From positions 1-50,003 of the forward strand of contig CALWUU010000043.1 of the NCBI GenBank assembly GCA_944384835.1: a stretch of 50,003 nt of DNA, in the 5' to 3' direction. The position numbers were made by a program, and so were the translations under genes. The notes beneath the pieces were generated by a model. The model saw only the letters and a list, made by a program, of their open reading frames with translations, was not told the DNA's origin and did no database searches. The stretch comes from an uncultured Clostridia bacterium. GTDB taxonomy: Bacteria; Bacillota; Clostridia; Oscillospirales; Acutalibacteraceae. Every line of letters starts with the position of its first letter. Position 1 is the first letter of the stretch. Shown piece by piece: positions 25,707 to 33,221 of this stretch.

Positions 25707-25734
25707 TAAAAAACCCGGGAACAAGTCCCAGGTT
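25707..25734 (-). terminator. Terminator after rpmA
   Basis: Arms 25712-25720 and 25726-25734 pair over nine bases with one G-U on the minus strand; a T-run follows. It ends the rplU-prp-rpmA unit. The remaining bases to 25568 would hold the obg promoter, which I could not define. Confidence 0.75.
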
Positions 25735-25758
25735 CTTCAAACAATTTTAAAAATAAAA

Positions 25759-26043
25759 TTATTGCTCAACAGCGTAAACGCTAACTTTTTTGCGGTCGCG
25801 GCCATAACGTTCGAATTTTACTTTACCGTCAACCAAAGCAAACAGAGAATCGTCAGAACCTCTGCCTACGTTCTCGCCTGGATGAATATGTGTACCACGT
25901 TGTTTTACAAGAATGTTGCCTGCAAGAACAAATTGACCATCTGCACGTTTTACACCAAGACGTTTAGACTCGGAATCACGGCCGTTTTTTGTGGAACCCA
26001 TACCTTTTTTATGAGCGAACAATTGAATGTTAATCTTTAGCAT
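25759..26043 (-). CDS. rpmA: Ribosomal protein bL27 with cleavable N-terminal extension
   Basis: This 94-residue protein of the 50S peptidyl-transferase region begins [20 protein letters not shown]. In Firmicutes the extension ending at INIQLFA is cut off by Prp before the tail AHKKG reaches the active site, and the LFA-HKKG cleavage junction is present. The rest ([20 protein letters not shown]) is standard. It follows prp by three bases. Confidence 0.97.
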   Translation of the reverse strand: MLKINIQLFAHKKGMGSTKNGRDSESKRLGVKRADGQFVLAGNILVKQRGTHIHPGENVGRGSDDSLFALVDGKVKFERYGRDRKKVSVYAVEQ

Positions 26044-26046
26044 TGC

Positions 26047-26367
26047 TTACACCTCCAAATAATTGACTTGAATACGATCCGGATACTGCTCCTCAAGTCC
26101 GATAAAATGAAGCTTAAGACCCGCGAGTAACTCGCGGCAGCGAACTGCGTCGCCGGCAGCAACTTTCACAAACATCATACCGTCTTCCACTGCAACTTCT
26201 GTGTCTGCTTTTAAAATTTCTGTAATAGTGTTTGCTGTCATATATGCCGCAGAGGAAACTGCTGAGCATACAATATCTTCACCACGGTCAGCATAACCCG
26301 CATGACCTTCTATTACAAAACCGACTAAGTTACCGGAAGCTTCCGATAAAAAGCGTACGGAAATCAT
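26047..26367 (-). CDS. prp: Ribosomal-processing cysteine protease Prp
   Basis: This 106-residue protease removes the N-terminal extension of bL27. H22 in IEGHAGYADRGED and C34 in IVCSAVSSAAYM match the catalytic pair known in Staphylococcus aureus Prp. Its ATG overlaps the TAA stop of rplU by one base, and rpmA follows three bases downstream, so substrate and protease are made together. Confidence 0.95.
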   Translation of the reverse strand: MISVRFLSEASGNLVGFVIEGHAGYADRGEDIVCSAVSSAAYMTANTITEILKADTEVAVEDGMMFVKVAAGDAVRCRELLAGLKLHFIGLEEQYPDRIQVNYLEV

Positions 26368-26675
26368 TACGCATTAATAGCGGAAATTTCAACCTTTGTA
26401 TATGGTTGTCTGTGGCCCATTTTACGTTTAGAACCTTTTTTCGGTCTGTAAGTGAACACTGTGATTTTTTTACCCTTGCCGTTTTTCAGCACTTTACCGG
26501 TAACGGAAGCACCCTCTACGTAAGGAGTACCAATCTTCAAACCGTTCTCGCCACCAAGTGCAACCACTTGGAATTTAACTTCAGAATTTTCTTCTTGTGC
26601 AAGCTTTTCTACATAAATGACATCGCCATTTTGTACTTTGTATTGCTTGCCGCCTGTTTCAATAACTGCAAACAT
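26367..26675 (-). CDS. rplU: Ribosomal protein bL21
   Basis: This 102-residue 50S protein starts [20 protein letters not shown] and ends with [20 protein letters not shown], both hallmark blocks. It is first in the rplU-prp-rpmA operon and has a structured leader with its own promoter upstream. Confidence 0.97.
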   Translation of the reverse strand: MFAVIETGGKQYKVQNGDVIYVEKLAQEENSEVKFQVVALGGENGLKIGTPYVEGASVTGKVLKNGKGKKITVFTYRPKKGSKRKMGHRQPYTKVEISAINA

Positions 26676-26681
26676 AAATCT

Positions 26682-26753
26682 AAGGCCCTGCCTTTTCTAT
26701 AATCTCGCTATTATCAGGTGGGAAAATCCTCTTGAAACCCGTAATATGCGGCC
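26682..26753 (-). promoter_or_regulatory. Structured leader of rplU (L21-leader type)
   Basis: From the predicted transcription start near 26752, GGCC at the 5' end can pair with GGCC at 26684-26687, closing a folded leader that ends a few bases before the rplU start. In between are GCATATTACGGG and GATTTTCCCACCTGAT. Firmicutes rplU genes commonly carry such a leader for autoregulation; the assignment to the Rfam L21 leader is from memory. Confidence 0.55.
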
Positions 26754-26758
26754 TATCA

Positions 26759-26787
26759 ATAATAGCATAAAAATACAAGCTTGTCAA
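26759..26787 (-). promoter_or_regulatory. Promoter of rplU-prp-rpmA
   Basis: On the minus strand TTGACA (26782-26787) and TATTAT (26759-26764) are 17 bases apart: a strong sigma-A promoter between ispA and rplU. Confidence 0.82.
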
Positions 26788-26826
26788 CAAAATATACGTG
26801 CTTTATAAAACTTTGTATTTAACGGC

Positions 26827-27711
26827 TTATTTTTTTCTGGATGCCAGGAATTCCGCCAAATCTTTCAGATATTGGGTGTCCCCCTGAAAGGACTCCAAAG
26901 CGCCAATCGCCGTTTGTGTCAGTTGTTGTACCAGAGCTTTTGCCTGCTGCATACCCAGTATGGACACATATGTGCTTTTATCGTTGGCAACATCGCTTCC
27001 CACTTGCTTGCCAAGCGTTGCGGTATCTCCCTCAATATCCAAAATATCATCTACAATTTGAAATGCCAATCCAATGGCATCAGCATACTCCCGTGCTGCC
27101 TGCAATTCCGCTTCACTGCCTCCGCCAAGAACACATCCCATTTGCACACAGGCCGAAATCAGCGCGCCTGTTTTCCCCTCATCCATTTTGCGCAGTGTTT
27201 CTAACGGAATTTGTTTTCCTTCGGACAGTAAATCAATCACCTGTCCGCCTACCATTCCGTCAGCTCCGATTGCTTTGCCCAGGATACCCGCTGCAGTTGC
27301 CGCACGCTGAGCGCCTGCTTTTGCAATGGATTCCTCGCTTAACATGATTTCAAATGCAAGAGCCTGCAGTGCATCGCCTGCAAGCAGCGCCATATCCTCT
27401 CCAAACATTTTATGATTAGAAGGTTTTCCTCTGCGCATATCGTCATTATCCATACAAGGCAAATCATCATGGATTAAAGAATAGGTATGCACCATTTCTA
27501 CTGCGCAGGCAAATGGCATTGCAGCCTCTCGGTTACCGCCGCACAAACGGTTAAATTCCAACACCAAAATGGGACGGATGCGTTTTCCGCCATCTAATAA
27601 GCTATACGTCATTGCCTGCACCAATTTATCTTGTAAACCGCCGGCTTGGGGCAAGTAGTGTTTCAGCGCAATTTCGATTTGATTGCAATATTGCTCGGTC
27701 AAATTACTCAT
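26827..27711 (-). CDS. ispA: Polyprenyl (farnesyl/geranyl) diphosphate synthase
   Basis: This 294-residue short-chain prenyltransferase has the first aspartate-rich motif in HDDLPCMDNDDMRRGKPSNH and the second in QIVDDILDIEGD. GGKRIRPILVL binds the diphosphate. The chain-length region before the first motif (HTYSLI) suggests a farnesyl-type product. Its start overlaps xseB by eight bases. It supplies precursors for undecaprenyl phosphate and quinones. Confidence 0.95.
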   Translation of the reverse strand: MSNLTEQYCNQIEIALKHYLPQAGGLQDKLVQAMTYSLLDGGKRIRPILVLEFNRLCGGNREAAMPFACAVEMVHTYSLIHDDLPCMDNDDMRRGKPSNHKMFGEDMALLAGDALQALAFEIMLSEESIAKAGAQRAATAAGILGKAIGADGMVGGQVIDLLSEGKQIPLETLRKMDEGKTGALISACVQMGCVLGGGSEAELQAAREYADAIGLAFQIVDDILDIEGDTATLGKQVGSDVANDKSTYVSILGMQQAKALVQQLTQTAIGALESFQGDTQYLKDLAEFLASRKK

Positions 27712-27928
27712 CGTCTTCCCCGCTTTCTGTTCTTCTTTGTTCCAAAGCGGTCATTTGGGTAATTTTTTGCTCTGCCTTATTTAGCTTATCATAGCAGAAA
27801 GATGCCAGTTCCGTACCTTTTTCAAATAATTTTAAAGATTCATCCAGAGAAACTTCACCGCTTTCCAGCTTCAATACAATTTCATTTAACTGATTCATAG
27901 CGGTTTCAAATGACATATTTTTATTCAT
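27704..27928 (-). CDS. xseB: Exodeoxyribonuclease VII small subunit
   Basis: This 74-residue helical protein contains FETAMNQLNEIVLKLESGEV and LDESLKLFEKGTELA, the characteristic XseB pattern. It partners XseA in degrading single-stranded DNA. It overlaps xseA by eight bases and ispA by eight bases. Confidence 0.95.
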   Translation of the reverse strand: MNKNMSFETAMNQLNEIVLKLESGEVSLDESLKLFEKGTELASFCYDKLNKAEQKITQMTALEQRRTESGEDDE

Positions 27929-29135
27929 TGCATTTCACCTCATCTACGGTACAGTCCAATACTCCGTCTGATAATGTGACCGTTACCTGCTCTCCTGCGC
28001 AGACCTGCGCGATAGTTTTTATACTTTGTTGATTTTTATCTTGTGCGATAGCATAACCTCGTGACAATACCTGCAAAGGACTGAGGGTGTGTAGCTGTCC
28101 GCTTAATTTGCTCAGCCGATGTTTTTCCTCTTCTGTTTTACGCTTCATTGCAACAGAAAGCTGCTCTGCATAACGATCCAGCCTCATCGTTTCCATAGCA
28201 ACTCTGGTTTGCGGAGTTTGAAAAGATTTTGAAGTAACTAAACGCTGCAGCTGTTCACGATAACTTCTCATTCGTGCTCTAATCAAATGTGTAAGCGTAA
28301 ACTGATAAGAGCGCAGAGTATCCTTTAATTCCAGTTGATCCGGCACAGCCAATTCTGCAGCCGCTGAAGGGGTAGCCGCACGGCAGTCTGCAACAAAATC
28401 GCATATGGTAATATCCGTTTCATGTCCCACAGCTGAAATAATTGGAATTTGGGAAGCAGCAACGGCACGGGCAACTTTCTCTTCATTGAATGCCCACAAG
28501 TCTTCCATAGAACCTCCGCCTCTGCCTACAATCAGTACGTCCGCCGCTTTTTTCTGATTAAACAGTTCAATGGCTTGTACCACTTGTTCCGCAGCTCCCT
28601 CTCCCTGCACTTTTACAGGACACAGAATCAATTCCGCCAAAGGGTATCTGCGTGCCATGACCTGCTGAATGTCATGAATCACTGCGCCAGTAGGAGAAGT
28701 GATAACACCCACTCTATTTGGAAAAGAAGGCAGCACTTGTTTTTTATTGGTATCAAATAGACCTTCCGCCGCCAATTTTTGCTTTAATTGTTCATACGCT
28801 AAATTCAAAGCGCCCAATCCGTCCGGCTGCATATCTTCAATATATAGCTGATACTGACCGCTTTGTTCGTACACAGAAACCCTTCCGCGAACCAGCACTT
28901 TCATGCCGTCTTTGGGTACAAAGCGCAAGCGGTTTGCATAGGAGGAAAACATGACTGCTTTGATAACACATTTTTCATCTTTTAAAGACAAATATAAATG
29001 TCCTGAACGATAATGATTGGTAAAATTAGAAATCTCTCCGCTGACAAATACTCTGTTGAGAGAAGGATCTGCGTCCAGCAAAGATTTTATATACGTATTC
29101 AACTGTGAAATGGTTAAAACAGATGGTGCATTCAT
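27921..29135 (-). CDS. xseA: Exodeoxyribonuclease VII large subunit
   Basis: This 404-residue protein has an N-terminal OB fold (LTISQLNTYIKSLLDADPSL; VFVSGEISNF), the central nuclease with GRGGGSMEDLWAFNEE and SAVGHETDITICDFVAD, and a long coiled region before SRGYAIAQD. It cuts single-stranded DNA to oligonucleotides together with XseB. The ATG lies directly after the stop of the TsaD-like gene. Confidence 0.96.
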   Translation of the reverse strand: MNAPSVLTISQLNTYIKSLLDADPSLNRVFVSGEISNFTNHYRSGHLYLSLKDEKCVIKAVMFSSYANRLRFVPKDGMKVLVRGRVSVYEQSGQYQLYIEDMQPDGLGALNLAYEQLKQKLAAEGLFDTNKKQVLPSFPNRVGVITSPTGAVIHDIQQVMARRYPLAELILCPVKVQGEGAAEQVVQAIELFNQKKAADVLIVGRGGGSMEDLWAFNEEKVARAVAASQIPIISAVGHETDITICDFVADCRAATPSAAAELAVPDQLELKDTLRSYQFTLTHLIRARMRSYREQLQRLVTSKSFQTPQTRVAMETMRLDRYAEQLSVAMKRKTEEEKHRLSKLSGQLHTLSPLQVLSRGYAIAQDKNQQSIKTIAQVCAGEQVTVTLSDGVLDCTVDEVKCNE

Positions 29136-30074
29136 TTACAATTGACCTTCTTTCATAGCAGTTAATACTGCAATACCCGCTGCGTTATCTGCAGAATATT
29201 CCGGCGGCGCAAAATAAGCGCCATATTTGTCTGTCAACGTTTGACGAATGATACTGTTTGACATTACGCCTCCTGCAAACAACAACGGTAAGTTTCCATG
29301 CATTTGTAATAATGTTTGTGCGGCATAATCTAACGCCGCTAAAATGGAATCCAAACAAAAACGCGCAATTTCTTCTTTCGGATGTCCCGTTTCCAATAAT
29401 TTTTTACATTGATTTTCAATGCCTGACAGAGAAAAATCCTGTCCTTTTACTGACGCTTTGACTTTACAAGGCTGCTTCCATTGCAGCGCCAGTTGCTCCA
29501 ATTCTTTGCCTGCGGGAAAGGAAAGTCCCAGCATAACACCTACACGGTCTACCGCTTGTCCGCCTTTTAAATCCAGGGAACAAGAAACAATTTCCGCTGA
29601 AAAAATATGTTCTTTGTCAGGACGAACCAACACAGCTTCTGTGGTGCCGCCGGAAACATGGAACGCAATGAAAGGATTTCTAATCAAATCCAAACAATCT
29701 GCACCGTACAATGCCGCCGCAATATGCCCTCCTTGATGGGAAAATGAGTAAAATGGAATGCCGTGAGTTTTTGCAATGGCTCTACCAATACCTGTTCCTA
29801 CTGAAAAACAGGGCATATACGAACCTTCTGCATCCCTTGGTTTTATTGAAACACCTACTGCCTTTGGCACATAGTCATCCTTCCATAGTGTGTCCAATAA
29901 ATCCGGAATTTGCTGGGTATGATGAAATACAGCATCGCTTTGCCGCAGTCCCAGTTCCCCCTGCTTCACAGGAAGTAACTTTTTCTGCTGTGCAATGCTT
30001 TTATCATCTTCATGGAGTACCGCAGTGGAAGTAGTATAATTGCTGGTATCAATGGCTAAATATACATTACGCAT
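29136..30074 (-). CDS. TsaD/Kae1-like protein (O-sialoglycoprotein endopeptidase family paralogue)
   Basis: This 312-residue ASKHA-fold protein begins MRNVYLAIDTSNYTTSTAVL. It keeps the HxxxH metal pair in SFSHQGGHIAAAL, the AFHVSGGTTEAVLV strand and a LLFAGGVMSN end block. TsaD makes the t6A tRNA modification, but this sequence is shorter than usual and sits in the nusB-xse operon rather than with tsaB/tsaE, so it is more likely the second, uncharacterised TsaD-like protein seen in Clostridia. The ATG at 30074 overlaps the nusB end by eight bases and has GGAG seven bases upstream. The frame could open at 30143, but that lies inside nusB. Confidence 0.8.
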   Translation of the reverse strand: MRNVYLAIDTSNYTTSTAVLHEDDKSIAQQKKLLPVKQGELGLRQSDAVFHHTQQIPDLLDTLWKDDYVPKAVGVSIKPRDAEGSYMPCFSVGTGIGRAIAKTHGIPFYSFSHQGGHIAAALYGADCLDLIRNPFIAFHVSGGTTEAVLVRPDKEHIFSAEIVSCSLDLKGGQAVDRVGVMLGLSFPAGKELEQLALQWKQPCKVKASVKGQDFSLSGIENQCKKLLETGHPKEEIARFCLDSILAALDYAAQTLLQMHGNLPLLFAGGVMSNSIIRQTLTDKYGAYFAPPEYSADNAAGIAVLTAMKEGQL

Positions 30075-30474
30075 TTTGCGACTCCAGTTCTTTTGCAACA
30101 GAACCCAATACACCGTTGATAAACGGCGCATCTTCACTGCCACCGTATTTTTTCGCCAAATCTACGACTTCATTGATAGAAACGCTAAGAGGAATGTCTT
30201 TCTCAAACATCATTTCATAAATTGCCAGTCTGAGCAAAGCCAACGATACACGGGACAAACGGCTCATTTTCCAACCGTGAATATTTTGCGCTATTCTTTC
30301 ATCAATGACCGCCTCATTATCCTGCACGCCGGTTGCTGCTTTTTCGGCAAATGCAGAAAGCACCAAATCTCTGGACTCTCCTGCATTTTCGATAATCTGT
30401 GCGATGGTGTCATTGTTAATGGTACGCTCAAAAATAAGAATAAAAGCTTGTTCTCTTTGGTCGCGCCTGTTCAT
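30067..30474 (-). CDS. nusB: Transcription antitermination factor NusB
   Basis: This 135-residue helical RNA-binding protein starts MNRRDQREQAFILIFER and ends with GGSEDAPFINGVLGSVAKEL, both diagnostic. With NusE it holds boxA RNA in rRNA antitermination. The ATG at 30474 has AGGAGG six bases upstream; a longer frame to 30582 runs through a hairpin and is rejected. It is first in a tightly overlapping operon with the TsaD-like gene, xseA, xseB and ispA. Confidence 0.93.
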   Translation of the reverse strand: MNRRDQREQAFILIFERTINNDTIAQIIENAGESRDLVLSAFAEKAATGVQDNEAVIDERIAQNIHGWKMSRLSRVSLALLRLAIYEMMFEKDIPLSVSINEVVDLAKKYGGSEDAPFINGVLGSVAKELESQNA

Positions 30475-30486
30475 ACATTTCCTCCT

Positions 30487-30522
30487 ATAATAAAAAGACC
30501 ATCCACTTTGTGGATGGTCTTT
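30487..30522 (-). terminator. Terminator-like hairpin in the nusB leader
   Basis: Arms 30494-30506 and 30510-30522 form a perfect 13-base-pair stem with a TTT loop, followed on the minus strand by a T-rich tract that runs into the nusB ribosome binding site. It could end an upstream transcript or attenuate nusB expression. Confidence 0.65.
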
Positions 30523-30560
30523 ATTTCCTTCATTCTTTTTCCAATAATCCACGTATGAAT

Positions 30561-30750
30561 TATAGCATAAAAAAAATTGCAAAGCAATTTTTTACCTATA
30601 GATGCTAAAACGTTTTCTTAACAGCCAAAATTTTTAATTTTGCTGCTGTTATGAAGTTGTTATAACATAAGAGAAATTGCTTTGCAATTTCTAACAGATA
30701 ATTGTTATAACGTTCTTGTAATAACCAAAATTTTTAATTTTGAGGTTATT
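30561..30750. repeat. Two tandem 100-base hairpin-rich units
   Basis: Bases 30561-30650 align with 30661-30750 at an exact offset of 100 with 67 of 90 identities by hand count. Each unit has two hairpins. The first is a GC-poor stem around TTGC-AAA-GCAA in unit 1 and TTGC-TTT-GCAA in unit 2. The second is CAAAATT-TTT-AATTTTG, flanked by arms TAACAGC/GCTGTTA in unit 1 and AATAACC/GGTTATT in unit 2. The arms differ but stay complementary, so structure is conserved over sequence. On the minus strand the first hairpin of unit 1 is followed by eight T and could terminate the acetyltransferase transcript. No coding potential is seen. Confidence 0.8.
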
Positions 30751-30779
30751 ATCATTACTCAATATCATAGAATCGCTGT

Positions 30780-31229
30780 TTATTTTCTATGAACATACAT
30801 TCTGATCATATTCGATCCACCCTCTTCCTGAACCATACATAAAAAACTCCAGCCATATTTTTCATAAAAAGAGGTATGGTCTGTTACCAAATATAAAGTA
30901 TCTATGCCAAAGCTGCTCATATCTTTGCACGCATAATCCAGTAATTTTCCGGCGATACCCTTACCACGATATTCCTGTTCCACATATAGCGCACAAAGAT
31001 TTGGAGATAAGTCCTTCCGATTATGAAAATCATTTTCAATGATGCCAAGACCTCCAATGATTTCTGTGTTTTCCACTGCAACATACCATTGAGGAACGCT
31101 TTCTTCTTGATTCAAACACTTTTGAATGCTTTCTTTATATTCCAGTATAGGAACTTTCCATTTAGAATGAAACCATAATGCGGCTTTTCCTGCTATTTCA
31201 TTGTGTTCTCTAATTTTTATGATTTCCAT
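30780..31229 (-). CDS. GNAT family N-acetyltransferase
   Basis: This 149-residue protein has the acetyl-CoA-binding motif LYVEQEYRGKGIAGKLLDYA and the C-terminal SFYEKYGWSFLCMV, typical of GNAT enzymes. The N-terminal IREHNEIAGKAALWFHSKWKVP resembles small-molecule acetyltransferases next to resistance-type genes, but substrate is unknown. The ATG at 31229 has GGAGG six bases upstream; the frame extends ten codons further without support. Confidence 0.88.
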   Translation of the reverse strand: MEIIKIREHNEIAGKAALWFHSKWKVPILEYKESIQKCLNQEESVPQWYVAVENTEIIGGLGIIENDFHNRKDLSPNLCALYVEQEYRGKGIAGKLLDYACKDMSSFGIDTLYLVTDHTSFYEKYGWSFLCMVQEEGGSNMIRMYVHRK

Positions 31230-31311
31230 ACCATTCCTCCATAAATGAAACGCTGACAATTGATGCTTAAAGAAATTTTATCATATTCATCTCTCTAAGA
31301 ACAGTATAAAT

Positions 31312-31348
31312 AAAAAGGGATTACTATGTTTGATACAGTAATCCCTTT
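31312..31348 (-). terminator. Terminator of the spoIIIA operon
   Basis: Arms 31314-31325 and 31337-31348 form a perfect 12-base-pair stem with an 11-base loop. A T-run follows on the minus strand. It lies about 140 bases after spoIIIAH; the bases between show nothing else. Confidence 0.82.
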
Positions 31349-31488
31349 ATGTACCTTAAAATATTGTTTCCGCTTTCTTTTAAATTGTTTCAGATATTGA
31401 ATGATTAAAAATCGTTATAACTCATGATTCTAGCGACATTTTATTTATATTAAAGCTCCATGTTCACTTATGCACCGTTAATTTTCCC

Positions 31489-32118
31489 TTATTTTGAAAC
31501 AATGGTGATTTTGTCGGCAGATATTTTTGCCTGCGCAACTACAATATCTTTAATTGCAATTGCATCGGCTGATGTAAACTCTCCATCTTTTTGTACTACC
31601 ACATTGCATGCTCCGTTTTGGATAAACGCAACGCAGTCTAAGAAACCTTTGGATTTTACTAAGTTTTCTATATTGGTCTCAGTAACGATGTTCTGTGAAA
31701 TTTCAGCCGCCTGATTTGCCGCTTCCGTTTTTGTACTTTCATCCGCAGTGGTATCATCAAGTACTTTTTGCACCAGCTCCTGAGAAGCATCTCTCGATTT
31801 CTGGCGCTCCAATCTGGCCTGTGCAAAATACGTATCTATATCTGCATTTGCACCTGTATTCGCTGCTTCTGAAGAAGTATCGGAAGCAGTTTCTCCAGAA
31901 ACAGCACTTGACACTGCTTCTGACACTGCGGACGACGGTGCAGATTCTACCGAACCATTTACAAGCTGTGCAGTACCAAGCTCTTTATCAGAAACGCTGG
32001 TACCTGCATCCACAATTTGACTGTTTCCCCCAAACTGCCAATTTAAGTATACTGCTGCTCCCAAAGCCACCACCAAAGCTGCGAGAACCAGTTGTCGTTT
32101 ACGAATCGCCATATACAT
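31489..32118 (-). CDS. spoIIIAH: Stage III sporulation protein AH
   Basis: This 209-residue mother-cell membrane protein binds SpoIIQ from the forespore to join the two membranes during engulfment. The start is MYMAIRKRQLVLAALVV: a positively charged end followed by one membrane segment. A Ser/Ala-rich linker precedes the C-terminal YscJ/FliF-like ring domain (TETNIENLVKSKGFLDCVAF). I chose the ATG at 32118 with AGGGGAG just upstream; the ATG at 32112 is also possible. It is the last gene of the spoIIIA operon. Confidence 0.92.
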   Translation of the reverse strand: MYMAIRKRQLVLAALVVALGAAVYLNWQFGGNSQIVDAGTSVSDKELGTAQLVNGSVESAPSSAVSEAVSSAVSGETASDTSSEAANTGANADIDTYFAQARLERQKSRDASQELVQKVLDDTTADESTKTEAANQAAEISQNIVTETNIENLVKSKGFLDCVAFIQNGACNVVVQKDGEFTSADAIAIKDIVVAQAKISADKITIVSK

Positions 32119-32134
32119 AAAACTCCCCTCATTT

Positions 32135-32749
32135 TTATTTAGATTGAATGACACAAACACGAGTAGACGCAATATCAAGTGCTGTTGTAACAGCCTGTAT
32201 TATTTTTTGCTGTATCAACGGATCATCTCCTCCGTTACATACCACTACTACGCCTTTTACAATAGGCTGAACTTCTGTCACCGCAATCGGCTGCTGTGTT
32301 CCGTCGGAATTTTTAATCACCAAATATTTGGTTTCATTACTGTTATTGGACTGATTTTTTGTTGTACTGCTTGTATTCTTATCTTGCTGTGTCTGCGTAC
32401 TTGTTTTTTCTTCAGTTGCATATATTTGTTCTGAACTTTTTTCTATGGTGACCAACACACTGGCATTTCCCACTCCTTCAATCCCGTTAATTAAATTGGT
32501 AAGGCTCTGTTCAGTCTGCGTTTTATAATCTTCTACCGACTGGGCCGTGGTGGATGTCTGCTGTACAGGTTCTGTGCTGCTTGTTTGACTGTTATTTCCT
32601 CCAAAAAAGCCGGAAAGGAAAATAAGTAAAATTGCTACCACACCCACCACTACAATAATTTTACGCGCGTTATCGTTTTGCAGCAGTTTTTTCATAAAAC
32701 TCTGACCGTTTTCTTTTTCCTTATCCCCAATACTTTTTTTATCCGCCAT
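32135..32749 (-). CDS. spoIIIAG: Stage III sporulation protein AG
   Basis: This 204-residue protein has a charged N-terminus, a single membrane segment (IIVVVGVVAILLIFLSGFF) and a ring-building domain (LTNLINGIEGVGNASVLVTI), the RBM fold that forms a large ring in the SpoIIIA-SpoIIQ channel. A Ser/Thr/Gln/Asn-rich insertion of about 30 residues lies in the middle (STQTQQDKNTSSTTKNQSNN). It overlaps spoIIIAF by 11 bases. Confidence 0.94.
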   Translation of the reverse strand: MADKKSIGDKEKENGQSFMKKLLQNDNARKIIVVVGVVAILLIFLSGFFGGNNSQTSSTEPVQQTSTTAQSVEDYKTQTEQSLTNLINGIEGVGNASVLVTIEKSSEQIYATEEKTSTQTQQDKNTSSTTKNQSNNSNETKYLVIKNSDGTQQPIAVTEVQPIVKGVVVVCNGGDDPLIQQKIIQAVTTALDIASTRVCVIQSK

Positions 32750-33221
32750 GGATTGTTACCTCCGTTTGTAATCCCAGAACACTGTTTAACTGTTGTTCCA
32801 ACACATCCTGTGACATGGTAGCTCCGCTGACCGTCACTAACACTTTGCTAATAGATATGCTGTTGTCCTCGTTAGTATCCATAATTAATTCAACATTTTC
32901 ACAATTCACACCTTTTTTTGCAAGCTCAACTGTCACGATATTTTGTATCCCACTGCTTGCGGCAGAGTGAATTTGACTGTTGACCGTATCGGTAAGGTCG
33001 ACAGATTGATTGGACTGTTCCATATCGATATATCCGTCAAACCCGTTGCTGATTTGCGGAACCAAACTGATGATCGGCATCATAATACCGTAAAGCACAA
33101 AAGCGCCCAATACTAGTTTCATGACACGTTCCATTGCTCCGTTTGGAGATATGTACTGTAAAATAGAAGCCGCTATGACCGTAAAACAAACGCTGATTGC
33201 CCATGATTGAACACCGCTCAT
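32739..33221 (-). CDS. spoIIIAF: Stage III sporulation protein AF
   Basis: This 160-residue protein has two N-terminal membrane segments (WAISVCFTVIAASILQYI; LVLGAFVLYGIMMPII) with a GAMERVMKL motif between them, and a C-terminal RBM-like domain. It overlaps spoIIIAE by four bases and spoIIIAG by 11. Confidence 0.94.
   Translation of the reverse strand: MSGVQSWAISVCFTVIAASILQYISPNGAMERVMKLVLGAFVLYGIMMPIISLVPQISNGFDGYIDMEQSNQSVDLTDTVNSQIHSAASSGIQNIVTVELAKKGVNCENVELIMDTNEDNSISISKVLVTVSGATMSQDVLEQQLNSVLGLQTEVTIHGG

Noticed and set aside
30040-30558. Plus-strand frame of 172 codons over nusB
   Set aside because: It is antisense to nusB and its leader hairpin, with no start signals.
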